DNA of 25,857 nucleotides from CAIYRG01 sp036273455 (GTDB lineage: Bacteria > Pseudomonadota > Alphaproteobacteria > Micropepsales > Micropepsaceae), in contig DASUHP010000167.1 of the NCBI GenBank assembly GCA_036273455.1, forward strand, positions 1 through 25,857, written 5' to 3'. Below are positions 15,105 through 24,528 of this stretch, piece after piece (position 1 is the stretch's first letter; each line of letters begins with the position of its first letter). Under the pieces are notes generated by a model. It saw nothing but the letters and a program-made list of their open reading frames with translations, made no database searches and had not been told where the DNA came from. Made by a program: the position numbers and the translations under genes.

Positions 15105-16637
15105 ATGCTGTTCAATTCCAACACATTTCTCTTTGCGTTCATGCCCCTCGTGCTGGCCGGATTCTTCGCCGCGAAAAATTTCGCCGGGGGCCGCGCGGCG
15201 CAATTCTGGCTGGCTGCCTGCTCCGTCGGTTTTTACGCGTCCGCCGGCCTCGCGCTGCTGCCGCCGCTGGCCCTGTCCATTTTCGTCAATTTTCTCATCG
15301 GACGCGCACTGACGCGGCAGCATCTGCGCGGCAAACCGACGGCTGCTCTTCTGTTGGCCGGCATCGGCTTCGACCTCTTGCTGCTCGGCTGGTTCAAATA
15401 TGCCGATTTTGCCGTGGCCAATCTCAATAGTTTGGGGCTGCACCTCGCGTCACCGGGAATCGCCTTGCCGCTCGGCATCTCGTTCTACACCTTCACCCAG
15501 ATCGCGTTTCTCGCCGATGCCGCGCGCGGGCTGGCAAGCGAATACGACATTCTTCGCTACGTGCTATTCGTCACCTTTTTCCCGCATCTGATTGCCGGAC
15601 CCATCATTCATCACCGCGAGATGATGCCGCAATTTGCGCCCGAACGGCTGACCGCGCGCATATTCGACCAGCTGCCGAAGGCCCTGATGCTGTTCTCCAT
15701 CGGACTGGCAAAAAAAGTGCTGCTCGCCGACGGATTCGCGACACTTGCGCGGCCGGTATTCGACAATGCGGCACACGGATTAATGCCGGACACGATCGCT
15801 GCCTGGTGCGCCACTCTCGCCTATACGTTCCAGATCTATTTCGATTTCTCGGGCTATTCCGACATGGCGCTGGCGTTGGCGCTGATGTTCGGCATCCGCC
15901 TGCCGGTGAATTTCCTGTCGCCCTACAAATCGCTCAGCATCATCGGGTTCTGGCGCACATGGCACATGACGCTGTCCCGTTTCCTGCGCGACTACGTCTA
16001 TATCCCGCTCGGCGGCAACCGGCACGGTCCGTGGCGCCGCTATGCCAATCTGATAATCGTGATGAGTGTCGGCGGGCTGTGGCACGGCGCAGGCTGGACG
16101 TTCCTGATCTGGGGCGCGCTGCACGGGTTTTATCTTCTGGTGAATCACGCCTGGCGCTCACTGGCCGGACGCTGGAGCTTCGCATCGCTGTCGCCATGGT
16201 CCGGGCGCCTGATCACATTCGTGGCGGTCGCGCTCGCATGGGTGCTGTTCCGCGCCGATACATTCGCTGCAGCGCGCATGATCTTCGCCGCAATGTTCGG
16301 AGTGAATGGTGTCGCGATCTCCGCAAATGCGCTGAGCGCGCTCGGCTTTCCCAACGGCATCGATCTCGGCGCGATCAGGATCGTTCCGCTGCTCACCGCC
16401 CAGCTTGGCCAGGCGCAAGTCATCCTCTCCTGCCTTGCCGGCCTCGCGTTTGTCTGGCTATTGCCCAACAGCATGGAGCTGACGGGTTTCGCGCCACGTC
16501 CTCACGGCGCGTTGGCGCGCATGTTCGAATTCCGCAGTGCGGCGCAGTTTGCGGTGGCGACCGCGGTCTGCCTTTTCGCCTGCATCAGCGCAATCAATTC
16601 CGGCGCGCCCAGCGCCTTCATCTATTACCGGTTTTGA
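15105..16637 (+). CDS. MBOAT-family membrane O-acyltransferase (AlgI/DltB-like)
   Basis: A 510-residue polytopic membrane protein. ATG 15105 is chosen because MLFNSNTFLFAFMPLVL is the usual MBOAT start; GTG 15084 would add seven residues. Family hallmarks are a GPIIHHREMMPQF segment (His169, His170), the YSDMALALALMFGI region, FWRTWHMTLSRFLRDYVYIPLGG, and the catalytic histidine His327 in GGLWHGAGW. Roughly ten hydrophobic segments are visible. These proteins move acyl groups, usually acetyl, across or at the inner membrane for transfer onto exported polymers such as alginate, cellulose or teichoic acid (known for the family). The gene is followed after 4 bp by an SGNH-like gene, the normal acyl-transfer partner arrangement. 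The acceptor polymer here is unknown; no polysaccharide synthase is in view. Confidence 0.95.
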   Translation: MLFNSNTFLFAFMPLVLAGFFAAKNFAGGRAAQFWLAACSVGFYASAGLALLPPLALSIFVNFLIGRALTRQHLRGKPTAALLLAGIGFDLLLLGWFKYADFAVANLNSLGLHLASPGIALPLGISFYTFTQIAFLADAARGLASEYDILRYVLFVTFFPHLIAGPIIHHREMMPQFAPERLTARIFDQLPKALMLFSIGLAKKVLLADGFATLARPVFDNAAHGLMPDTIAAWCATLAYTFQIYFDFSGYSDMALALALMFGIRLPVNFLSPYKSLSIIGFWRTWHMTLSRFLRDYVYIPLGGNRHGPWRRYANLIIVMSVGGLWHGAGWTFLIWGALHGFYLLVNHAWRSLAGRWSFASLSPWSGRLITFVAVALAWVLFRADTFAAARMIFAAMFGVNGVAISANALSALGFPNGIDLGAIRIVPLLTAQLGQAQVILSCLAGLAFVWLLPNSMELTGFAPRPHGALARMFEFRSAAQFAVATAVCLFACISAINSGAPSAFIYYRF

Positions 16638-16641
16638 ACCC

Positions 16642-17649
16642 ATGGCCGGGCGCGAGTTTGTGTCGTCTGCGCGATGGCTGGCGATTTTCGCGGCGGGTTT
16701 TGCGGTTCTTTTCATCGCCACCGGCATCGATGCCGCAGCTCAGTTCGGTTCGCGCACGCGCAACAGTTGGCTGACCTGCGCCTATATCGCGGCAAAAATC
16801 ACCCGCGGCGGCGCATTGGCGTCACCCAAACTCGTGGTGATCTCCGGGTCGAATGCAACTCTCGGGATCGATATGGAGAAGCTCGGGAAAGCTCTCTCCA
16901 TCCGCAGTTTCAATTTCGGACTCTCCGCCAGCGATGGTCCTGGATTTCAAAGTTTCGAAGCAGCGAAAATTCTCCGGCCCGGCGATGCCGTGCTGATGCC
17001 GCTTGAATACCTCGCCTATGATTATGGACGCCCGCAGGACAGTCTGGTGGACGCCGTCTACGCCTGCGGCCGCGATTACTGGCAGTCGCTCGCTCCCGGT
17101 GAAAGGCTGTTCTACGTCATGGCGGCAAAGCCGTGGCGGCTGATCGATGCGATTGTCTTTGAGCACAGGAAGGACGCAGTTGCGCGGACTGCGGCCGAAG
17201 CCGCTGATGAAGCTGGCCCCCTTGGGCAACGACTGTCGGAGGCCTTACCTGCCCCGGCGCGAAGCATATCGGGCGTGCAGCAGCCGATCGCCATTCGCTT
17301 TGATCCATCCAGTCCCGGCGTGCGCGCGATCACGAAATTCGTTCGTGAAGCGCAACAGCGCCATGTCGCTGTATTCGCCACCTGGCCGAACACGCTGCTG
17401 TTCCCCGACTATCGCGCCAATCCGGCATTCGCGGAAATTCGGGCCTTCTATGACAGCCTCGGCGTGCCGGTGGTTGGCCGGCCGGAAGATGCAATGTTCC
17501 CGCCGAACATGATGGGCGACACTCTCTATCACCTCAATCGCGCAGGGATTGCCATCCGCACTGCCCGTCTGACGCAGAGCCTCGCACAAAATCCTGCCTT
17601 CAGCGCATGGATCGCCTCCGCAACCCGCCGCAGTTCTGACCCGTCATGA
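16642..17649 (+). CDS. SGNH-hydrolase-like partner of the MBOAT acyltransferase
   Basis: A 335-residue protein starting at ATG 16642, 4 nt after the MBOAT stop codon, so probably translated together. Residues about 10-28 form a signal anchor, placing the rest in the periplasm. A candidate nucleophile is Ser70 in VVISGSNATLGI (GSN in place of the classic GDS). The C-terminal Asp293-x-x-x-His297 in GDTLYHLNRAG matches the catalytic Asp/His block of SGNH enzymes. By analogy with AlgJ/AlgX, DltD and PatB, it would take the acyl group from the MBOAT side and place it on an exported polymer; this is inferred from gene pairing and motifs. No close named family is recognised. The gene is followed by an autotransporter gene after 72 bp, with no terminator seen. 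Confidence 0.72.
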   Translation: MAGREFVSSARWLAIFAAGFAVLFIATGIDAAAQFGSRTRNSWLTCAYIAAKITRGGALASPKLVVISGSNATLGIDMEKLGKALSIRSFNFGLSASDGPGFQSFEAAKILRPGDAVLMPLEYLAYDYGRPQDSLVDAVYACGRDYWQSLAPGERLFYVMAAKPWRLIDAIVFEHRKDAVARTAAEAADEAGPLGQRLSEALPAPARSISGVQQPIAIRFDPSSPGVRAITKFVREAQQRHVAVFATWPNTLLFPDYRANPAFAEIRAFYDSLGVPVVGRPEDAMFPPNMMGDTLYHLNRAGIAIRTARLTQSLAQNPAFSAWIASATRRSSDPS

Positions 17650-17721
17650 GATGCGGCAAAACTGCGCGCGATTGAACCATGTACTGTTCTACATTTGCTT
17701 TTTGCCGCGCTACCGCTCTAG

Positions 17722-20700
17722 ATGCCCAGGCATTTCGGGGGCCCGTTTTCCGTGACCATTCGCCTCGTCGCATCCGGCGCTGCATGCGTCCTGCTTGCCG
17801 GGCCGGCCGCCGCCGACGACCTCACCATCAGCGGTAAAACGGCGTCGCCGGTTTCGACTGCTGCGGCCGCCAATAATACGCCCGGGAACATTACGATTAC
17901 GTCCACCGGATCGGTGGACGTGTCGCAAACCGGTCCGGCGGTGCTGCTGAATTCCAACAATGCGGTCTCGAATGCAGGGACGATTTCGAATGCGTTCGGG
18001 ACCGGTGCAATTGGCATCAATATCGTGCCCACCTTTACCGGGGCAGTCACCAATTCGGGTACCATTAACGTCATCACCACCGGCACGGCACCGACGACTT
18101 CAGGGCAGTATGGCATCCTGCTGATGAACGGAAACAGCGTCACGTTCACGGGCACGGCGGCCACCAATTCGACGTCGCTGAGCACTGCATCCGTGATCGG
18201 GATTTTGAAGCCGGGCGATGTCGTCGCCGGGGCCACCGGATTTTCCGGTGGCACATATATCGTCAGTCAGTCGTCCGGTACGCCGGGCAGCGCCGGGACG
18301 TATGTTATCAGCCAGCCGACCACGGCCGCCATTTCCGGCGCCCCTCTTAGTGCCAGTGGGGTCGTCGTGGAAGCAAGCGGCAATGGAACGAACCTTAACG
18401 TCACGTCGGTCACGGGCTATGTGACGCCTGGCGACGTGGTCAGTGGCAGCGGCGTTCCGCCCGGCACGACAATCGTCAATCAGGTATCCGGCACGACGGG
18501 TGGAGTTGGCGTGTATACCACCAGCAATCCGACAACCCCGTCCAACGCATCACTGACGGTGCAGCCGCTGCTCGCGCCGTTTACCGGAAACATCGTCACT
18601 ACATCGACGTCGAACATCACGGTTGCCGGCTTTGGTGCGAATGGCATTGGAATTCTGTCGGAGCTGAATGGAAATCTGACTCAGGGCGGCACCATCACGG
18701 CCCAGGGCAACACCTCCAGCGGAATCCTCGCGGAAGCTCCGATCGATGGCGCGTTCGTCAACACCGGCAAAATCCAGACCGCGCCCCCTACCGGGTTGGT
18801 GATTGCCACCTCCACATCGGTGCTGTCGCCGGGATGGGCCGCAGCTTTCGGCGGGAATATTGGCGGCGGCATCCTCAATGCCGGCCCGACCGGCGGCAAC
18901 GGCAACGCGACAGCGGCCGCAACGCTCAGCACTATCGGCGCATCACCGGCTCTGATCGTCGCTCCGACGGTCGGTTCCGACGTCGCAAATCTCACCGTCG
19001 GGATGGTCAACGACGCGACGACGCCGGGCTACAGCATCATCAATCGCGGCACGATCAGTTCGACTGGCGTGCAGCCGAACGTCTCGCCTGTGACGGTTCA
19101 GATCGGAAACGGCGCAGCGGATACCAGCGGTTTGCTGACCACTCTGGCCGGAGGCATTTACAACAGCGGTTCGATCACCGCAGTGGCGACCAGCAACAGC
19201 ACCGTGCCGTTGCAGCTCCCGCCGTCGCCATCCAGCGCCACCGCCATGTTGATTGGGGTGGGGGCAACCGTTCCCACTCTGAATAATGCGGCAACCGGGA
19301 CGATTTCCGCAGCCACCTCCGGTGCAAAAGGCGGCGATGCGACCGCGATCCTCATCGAAGGCACCAGCCAGATTCAAAGCACGACGTCAGCGAGCCTCGT
19401 CGGCGGATCGCTGTCGGCCATCACCAATGCGGGTACAATCTCGGCCAACGCGGCGTCCGATGATGTCACGATCTCCAACCTGACCGCCGAAGCGATTTCC
19501 GATCTTGCCGGCGATCTGACCAGCATTACCAACAGCGGCACAATTTCCGCGACAGCGACCCTGCTGCAAAACAATTCGCAGGTTGCGATCGCCGCCGATC
19601 TTTCCAACAACACGAAGGCCGTGACCTTCACCAATTCCGGCACTGTTATCGGCAACCTCCTGTTTCCCAATGTCGCCAACAATAGCCTGATGGTTGAGGG
19701 GCCCAATGCCTCGGTCAGCGGACAAGTGCGTTCGGCCGGGCTTGGGACGGTGAATATCGGGATTTCGACCGCCGGTACCGGCGGTGTTTTGCACTCCGGC
19801 CTGGTGGTGAATGCGGGCTCTTTAAACGTAGGCCCGCAGGGCACGCTCGATGTTCAGATCGGCAATATCTCGCAAGTGGTGTCGGCTTCGGGCCCGGTAT
19901 CGTTCGATGCCGCCGCGCATATCACCGTGACGCCGGTGCTGCTGCCCGCCAATGCGCTCACCTCGATCCGGCTCGTTCACTCCGACACATCACTGAGTTT
20001 CGGGAATTATGCGGCGACTGTCTCCACGGTGCAGATACCCTTTCTGTACAACGGCAATCTCACCGTCGATCCGAATAATCTGACGCTCACCCTGACGCAG
20101 AAGACCGGGGCACAACTCGGGCTGACCGGCAATGCCGCCATCATTTACCAGCCGGCGATGACGGCGGCGCTGCGCGACACCGAGGTCGGAGCCGCATTCG
20201 GTGCGCTGCCCGACGCCGCCGCTGTCGAGACCGCCCTGCTGCAAATGCAGCCGCTGTCTGCTGCCGCCGATTTCGCCGCCGCGCGGTCATTGAGCGACAC
20301 CCAGTTGAACAGCGTTGGCGCGCGGCAGCGGGCGCTCCTGCTCGGAACATTGCCGGCTTCGGGATTCAATCCGTGGTTCCAGGGCAATTTCAATATGCTC
20401 AATGGCCATGGAACCGAGAGTTACAACGGCAGCGGCTCGGGCGGCACGCTCGGCATCGACTTCACCGATCCTGCCAACGGACATGGGGGCATTGCGCTCA
20501 CGGTGCAGCGCACATCCATAACCGAAAAGTCACCCGGTCCGGCCGGCAGCGAGACCGGCAGCTGGTACATGATCTCGCCCTATATGGGCATGCGCGCCGA
20601 CAATGTGTTCATCGACATCCAGGCCAATGGCGGCGCGGCAGATCTCCAGGAATCGCGGCAGGTGACGATCGGCACATTGAGCCGCACTGCGCTGGGTGCG

Positions 20701-21249
20701 CCGAGCATCGAATTCGCCGGCGGCAATATCACCGGCGGCTATATTTTCGACTTCGGCGGAATTCGCCTGATTCCCCAGCTCACCGTGAACGGCCTCGCTG
20801 TGTTCAACCATGGCTATACTGAGCAAAACGGCACCAGTGAGCAGATCGGCAAAAAAGGCCAGCCGATCGGCACCGAAACTCCGGTCGGCGGCGGGCCGGG
20901 AATCAATCTCACGGTTCAATCGCGCACCATCGAGCAGCTCAGCGGTTTTGCCGGAGTGGCCGGTGCAACCACGATACCGCTGTTCGGCGGCAACCTGATC
21001 CCGCAACTTACGGTTGGATTTGGTCATGGCTTGCTCGCTTCAGGCAGCACGACGACGGCGTCCTTCGCCTCCGTTCCATCGCTGCCGTTCTCGCTCGCGG
21101 GGCCATCTTTGTCCCGTTCCGAAGCTGTCGGATCGCTCGACTTTGATTACATGTTTGGCAATTTCACCGCCGAACTCAGCTACAGCGCGATCACGAGTTC
21201 CGTAGCGCTGGACCAGACCGCGCACTTGACCTTCAGCATGCGGTTTTAG
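17722..21249 (+). CDS. Autotransporter (type Va secretion) with beta-helical passenger
   Basis: Up to 1,175 residues. ATG 17722 lacks a good ribosome site, and GTG 17752 (starting MTIRLVASGAACVLL) is an alternative; both yield a signal peptide cleaved near AAA-DD (about residue 31). The passenger, about residues 32-800, is built of Ser/Thr/Gly-rich strands with recurring VSNAGTISN and VTNSGTINV type motifs, typical of a beta-helix. It includes two distinct GDVVSGxGVPPGT-type modules (about 150-208 and 222-282). A linker with Ala-rich helices (ALPDAAAVETALLQM...) leads to a C-terminal barrel from about residue 881, ending in Phe (LTFSMRF), the outer-membrane insertion signal. No protease triad is recognised, so it may be an adhesin; function unknown. 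It follows the MBOAT/SGNH pair in the same orientation. Confidence 0.88.
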   Translation: MPRHFGGPFSVTIRLVASGAACVLLAGPAAADDLTISGKTASPVSTAAAANNTPGNITITSTGSVDVSQTGPAVLLNSNNAVSNAGTISNAFGTGAIGINIVPTFTGAVTNSGTINVITTGTAPTTSGQYGILLMNGNSVTFTGTAATNSTSLSTASVIGILKPGDVVAGATGFSGGTYIVSQSSGTPGSAGTYVISQPTTAAISGAPLSASGVVVEASGNGTNLNVTSVTGYVTPGDVVSGSGVPPGTTIVNQVSGTTGGVGVYTTSNPTTPSNASLTVQPLLAPFTGNIVTTSTSNITVAGFGANGIGILSELNGNLTQGGTITAQGNTSSGILAEAPIDGAFVNTGKIQTAPPTGLVIATSTSVLSPGWAAAFGGNIGGGILNAGPTGGNGNATAAATLSTIGASPALIVAPTVGSDVANLTVGMVNDATTPGYSIINRGTISSTGVQPNVSPVTVQIGNGAADTSGLLTTLAGGIYNSGSITAVATSNSTVPLQLPPSPSSATAMLIGVGATVPTLNNAATGTISAATSGAKGGDATAILIEGTSQIQSTTSASLVGGSLSAITNAGTISANAASDDVTISNLTAEAISDLAGDLTSITNSGTISATATLLQNNSQVAIAADLSNNTKAVTFTNSGTVIGNLLFPNVANNSLMVEGPNASVSGQVRSAGLGTVNIGISTAGTGGVLHSGLVVNAGSLNVGPQGTLDVQIGNISQVVSASGPVSFDAAAHITVTPVLLPANALTSIRLVHSDTSLSFGNYAATVSTVQIPFLYNGNLTVDPNNLTLTLTQKTGAQLGLTGNAAIIYQPAMTAALRDTEVGAAFGALPDAAAVETALLQMQPLSAAADFAAARSLSDTQLNSVGARQRALLLGTLPASGFNPWFQGNFNMLNGHGTESYNGSGSGGTLGIDFTDPANGHGGIALTVQRTSITEKSPGPAGSETGSWYMISPYMGMRADNVFIDIQANGGAADLQESRQVTIGTLSRTALGAPSIEFAGGNITGGYIFDFGGIRLIPQLTVNGLAVFNHGYTEQNGTSEQIGKKGQPIGTETPVGGGPGINLTVQSRTIEQLSGFAGVAGATTIPLFGGNLIPQLTVGFGHGLLASGSTTTASFASVPSLPFSLAGPSLSRSEAVGSLDFDYMFGNFTAELSYSAITSSVALDQTAHLTFSMRF
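18169..18567 (+). repeat. Two diverged GDVV/GTYxxS modules in the autotransporter passenger
   Basis: Module 1 reads GILKPGDVVAGATGFSGGTY then GTPGSAGTYVISQPTT; module 2 reads YVTPGDVVSGSGVPPGTTIV then GTTGGVGVYTTSNPTT. They align over about 55 residues and are unlike the strands around them. Similar sequences occur in phage virion and tail proteins and in scattered bacterial surface proteins (from memory, not searched). Confidence 0.6.
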
Positions 21250-21385
21250 GGCGGAAACAGGCCATTTTGCATGATTGTGTCCCGGCAAAACCGGTTGATA
21301 CAACGTTGAACAACAATTCATAGCCGCGTCACACAGTTTCGTGGCATGGGAGACGCGGGTTGAGAGGCTGTCTTCGAACCGCGCC
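21250..21385. other. 136-bp gap between autotransporter and second RND permease
   Basis: Only short symmetries are seen (CCGG-N5-CCGG near 21282-21294 and CAACGTTG at 21301-21308). TTGATA at 21295-21300 could be a -35, but no matching -10 follows at a normal distance. No convincing terminator after the autotransporter gene. Confidence 0.25.
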
Positions 21386-24300
21386 ATGAATCTGTCTGAA
21401 ATTTTCATCCGCCGCCCCATCATGACGATCCTGGTCATGGCCGCCCTGCTGCTTGGCGGAATGGCGAGCTATTTCACCCTGCCGGTCAATGAACTGCCGA
21501 ACGTCGATTTTCCGACCATCGTGGTCCAGGCCGGCATTCCGGGCATGGATGCGGCAACCATGGGATCCGCCGTTGCCACTCCGCTCGAGACTCAGTTTTC
21601 GGAGATTCCCGGCCTCGACACGATGAATTCGGTGAGCATTCTGGGCACCACCCAGATCACGCTGCAATTCCGCCTCGACCGCAATATCGACGGCGCCGCG
21701 CTGGATGTTCAGTCGGCGATTTCGTCCGCGAGCCGCCAGCTGCCGCCGTCCATGCCGTCGCCGCCGACGATGCGCAAGATCAATCCGGCCGAGTCGGCGG
21801 TGCTGAACATCACCGTCACGTCGCCGACTTTGTCGATGCCGGTGGTCGACGAATATGCCGAGACCGTCATCGTCCGCTCCATCTCGACGATCAGCGGCGT
21901 CGCCAGCGTCGATATTTACGGCCAGGAGCATCCGGCCGTCCGTATCCAGATCGATCCCGAAAAGCTCGCCGCGCGCGGCATCGGCCTCGACCAGGTGATC
22001 AACTCCGTCCACAATATGAACGTCAATCTGGCGACCGGCACGCTGGACGGGCCGACGCGGTCCGCGGTGATCCAGGCCGATGGGCAGTTGTTCAAAGCGG
22101 CCCAGTTCGAAGACCAGATCATCACCTACAGCAATGGCGCGCCGGTCCGCCTGAAGGACATTGGCAGGGCGATCGACAGCGTCGACAATATCTGGCTGTC
22201 CAGCCTGTATAACGGCCAAACCGGCGTCACGCTTGGCGTCAACCGGCAGCCGGGCTCCAACACGATCTCGGTTGTCGACGCGGTGAAGGCGAAACTGGAG
22301 CAGCTCAAGGCGCAGTTGCCGCCGTCGATCTCGATTCAGACCACGCTCGATCGCAGTCAGGGCATCAAGGACTCCGTGCACGACGTGCAGGAGACCCTGC
22401 TGCTTGCGGCGCTGCTGGTTGTCGGCGTGATTTTCGTTTTCCTGCGCACGGCATCGGCGACTTTCATTCCCGCCATTGCGCTTCCGATCACGGTGATCGG
22501 CACCTTCGCCGGCATGGCCTTTTTCGGCTACAGCCTCGACAATCTATCGCTGATGGCGCTGACGCTTTCGGTCGGGTTTGTCGTCGACGACGCCATCGTG
22601 ATGCTGGAAAACATCATGCGCCATGTCGAAGCGGGCGTGCCACCGATGCGCGCGTCGCTGATCGGATCGAAGGAGATCTCGTTCACCATCCTGTCGATGA
22701 CGGCATCGCTTGCCTGCGTTTTCATTCCGATCCTGTTCATGGGCGGCATCGTCGGACGGTTGCTGCATGAATTTGCCGTCACCATCGTCATCACGATCCT
22801 GATTTCCGGGCTGGTGTCGATCACCCTGACCCCGATGTTGTGCAGCCGGCTGATCAAGCCGGTGCTTCCGGGACATGCCGCACGGCACAATCTGATCTAC
22901 CGTTTGAGCGAAGCGGGATTTAACGCCACTCAGCGCGGCTATGAGCGGAGCCTGAAATGGTGTCTGAGGCATCGTCAGGTGGTGCTGGGCGCGTTCGCCA
23001 CAAGCCTGCTCGCGAGCTTTTTTCTGTTCCGCATGATCCCGATGGATTTCCTGCCGCCGGATGATCTTGGGCGCATCTATGCCTTCACCGAAGGCGCCAA
23101 CGGCATCTCGTTTGAGGAAATGAAGCGGCATCAGGACGAAGCCGCGCAAATCCTGTGGCATGATCCCTATGTGCAGGGCGCGATGTCGACCGTCGGCAAT
23201 GGCGGCGCGCGTGGCGGCTCGAACCAGGGCTCGTTCTCAATTGTGCTGAAGCCGCGCGACCAACGCCCCGGCGTCGATCAGGTGATGGCCGAACTGCGCC
23301 GAAAATTCGCGAAGATTCCGGGCATCAATGTCTATCTGCAGAACCGGCCGGTGATCACGATCGGCGGCCTCCTCAGCAAGGCGCAATATCAGTACACGCT
23401 GCAGGACGGCGATACCGCCGAACTGTACAACTGGGCGACGAAGTTCAAGACCGCATTGGCCCAGACGCCGGGCTTCCTTGATGTCACCAGCGATCTCGAT
23501 CTGTCCACTCCGTCGGTGCATGTTGGTGTCAATCGCGACCGCGCCAATGCGCTCGGCATCTCGATGCAGCAGCTTGAGAGCGCGCTCAGCGCCTCCTTCG
23601 GCGGGCAGCAGATTTCCATCATCAATACGCCCGCGGATCAGTACCGGGTCTGGCTCGAACTGCTGCCGCAATACCAGCGCGACTCATCCTCGCTTCAGCG
23701 CCTGTTCCTGACCGGCCAAAATCTCGGTGCGCTGAGTTCGACCGCGTCGGGTGCGCTCGTCCCGTTGAGCGCGATCACGACGATCCAGAATGGCTCTTCA
23801 CCGCTGGCCGTGAACCATTACGGCGAATTGCCGGCGGTAACGCTCTCGTTCAGCCTGCCGCCGGGCGTGGCGTTGAGCGATGCGGTGGACAAGATCGAAA
23901 CCTTGAAGACGAATCTCGGCATGCCGGCTTCGGTCATCACGAGCTTCCAGGGTACGGCCAAGGCGTTCCAGGAATCGACCCAGGGCATGGGCTATCTGCT
24001 GCTGGGCGCAGTGCTGGTCGTCTATATCATTCTCGGGATTCTCTATGAGAGCTTCATCCACCCGCTGACCATCCTGTCGGGTCTGCCTTCGGCTGCGGTG
24101 GGTGCGCTCGCAACTCTGTGGATGTTTCATATTCCCCTGTCGCTTTACGCCTTTGTCGGCATGATCATGCTGGTCGGCATCGTGAAGAAGAACGCCATCA
24201 TGATGATCGACTTCGCCCTGGTGCGCGAACGCGAGCACGGCGCCGATCCGGTGTCGGCGATTGCCGAAGCCGCGATGATCCGCTTCCGCCCGATCTTGAT

Positions 24301-24526
24301 GACCACCATGGCGGCGCTGATGGGCAGCCTTCCGATTGCGATCGGCATGGGCGAAGGCGGCGCCAGCCGCCAGCCGCTCGGGCTCGCCGTGGTTGGCGGA
24401 CTTGTGTTCAGCCAGATGCTGACGCTCTACATCACGCCGGTGATTTACGGCTATCTCGCGCGGCTGGGAACACTCGCCGGAAGCGGTTCGGCACGGGAAA
24501 TCGAGATTCCGGTTCAAGCGGAATAA
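21386..24526 (+). CDS. HAE1-type RND efflux permease (MdtB/MdtC-like), stand-alone
   Basis: A 1,046-residue permease starting at ATG 21386 (MNLSEIFIRRPIMTILVMAA, the usual MdtB/MdtC-type opening); an in-frame GTG at 21341 would add 15 unlikely residues. Proton-relay residues are intact: Asp401-Asp402 in GFVVDDAIVMLEN and Lys935 in VGIVKKNAIMMIDFA. The porter-domain stretches NELPNVDFPTIVV and SAVATPLETQFSEIPGLD are typical. It is full length with no frameshift. No adaptor, outer-membrane factor or regulator adjoins it, so it must borrow partners, perhaps those of the system at the left edge, whose permease end is very similar. A strong intrinsic terminator follows at 24596-24619. Confidence 0.96.
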   Translation: MNLSEIFIRRPIMTILVMAALLLGGMASYFTLPVNELPNVDFPTIVVQAGIPGMDAATMGSAVATPLETQFSEIPGLDTMNSVSILGTTQITLQFRLDRNIDGAALDVQSAISSASRQLPPSMPSPPTMRKINPAESAVLNITVTSPTLSMPVVDEYAETVIVRSISTISGVASVDIYGQEHPAVRIQIDPEKLAARGIGLDQVINSVHNMNVNLATGTLDGPTRSAVIQADGQLFKAAQFEDQIITYSNGAPVRLKDIGRAIDSVDNIWLSSLYNGQTGVTLGVNRQPGSNTISVVDAVKAKLEQLKAQLPPSISIQTTLDRSQGIKDSVHDVQETLLLAALLVVGVIFVFLRTASATFIPAIALPITVIGTFAGMAFFGYSLDNLSLMALTLSVGFVVDDAIVMLENIMRHVEAGVPPMRASLIGSKEISFTILSMTASLACVFIPILFMGGIVGRLLHEFAVTIVITILISGLVSITLTPMLCSRLIKPVLPGHAARHNLIYRLSEAGFNATQRGYERSLKWCLRHRQVVLGAFATSLLASFFLFRMIPMDFLPPDDLGRIYAFTEGANGISFEEMKRHQDEAAQILWHDPYVQGAMSTVGNGGARGGSNQGSFSIVLKPRDQRPGVDQVMAELRRKFAKIPGINVYLQNRPVITIGGLLSKAQYQYTLQDGDTAELYNWATKFKTALAQTPGFLDVTSDLDLSTPSVHVGVNRDRANALGISMQQLESALSASFGGQQISIINTPADQYRVWLELLPQYQRDSSSLQRLFLTGQNLGALSSTASGALVPLSAITTIQNGSSPLAVNHYGELPAVTLSFSLPPGVALSDAVDKIETLKTNLGMPASVITSFQGTAKAFQESTQGMGYLLLGAVLVVYIILGILYESFIHPLTILSGLPSAAVGALATLWMFHIPLSLYAFVGMIMLVGIVKKNAIMMIDFALVREREHGADPVSAIAEAAMIRFRPILMTTMAALMGSLPIAIGMGEGGASRQPLGLAVVGGLVFSQMLTLYITPVIYGYLARLGTLAGSGSAREIEIPVQAE

Positions 24527-24528
24527 GA

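Noticed and set aside
21329..22381. A 350-codon minus-strand frame opposite the second RND permease
   Set aside because: Same reasoning: low-complexity Arg/Asp/His-rich product, no ribosome site or motif, fully inside a well-supported gene.
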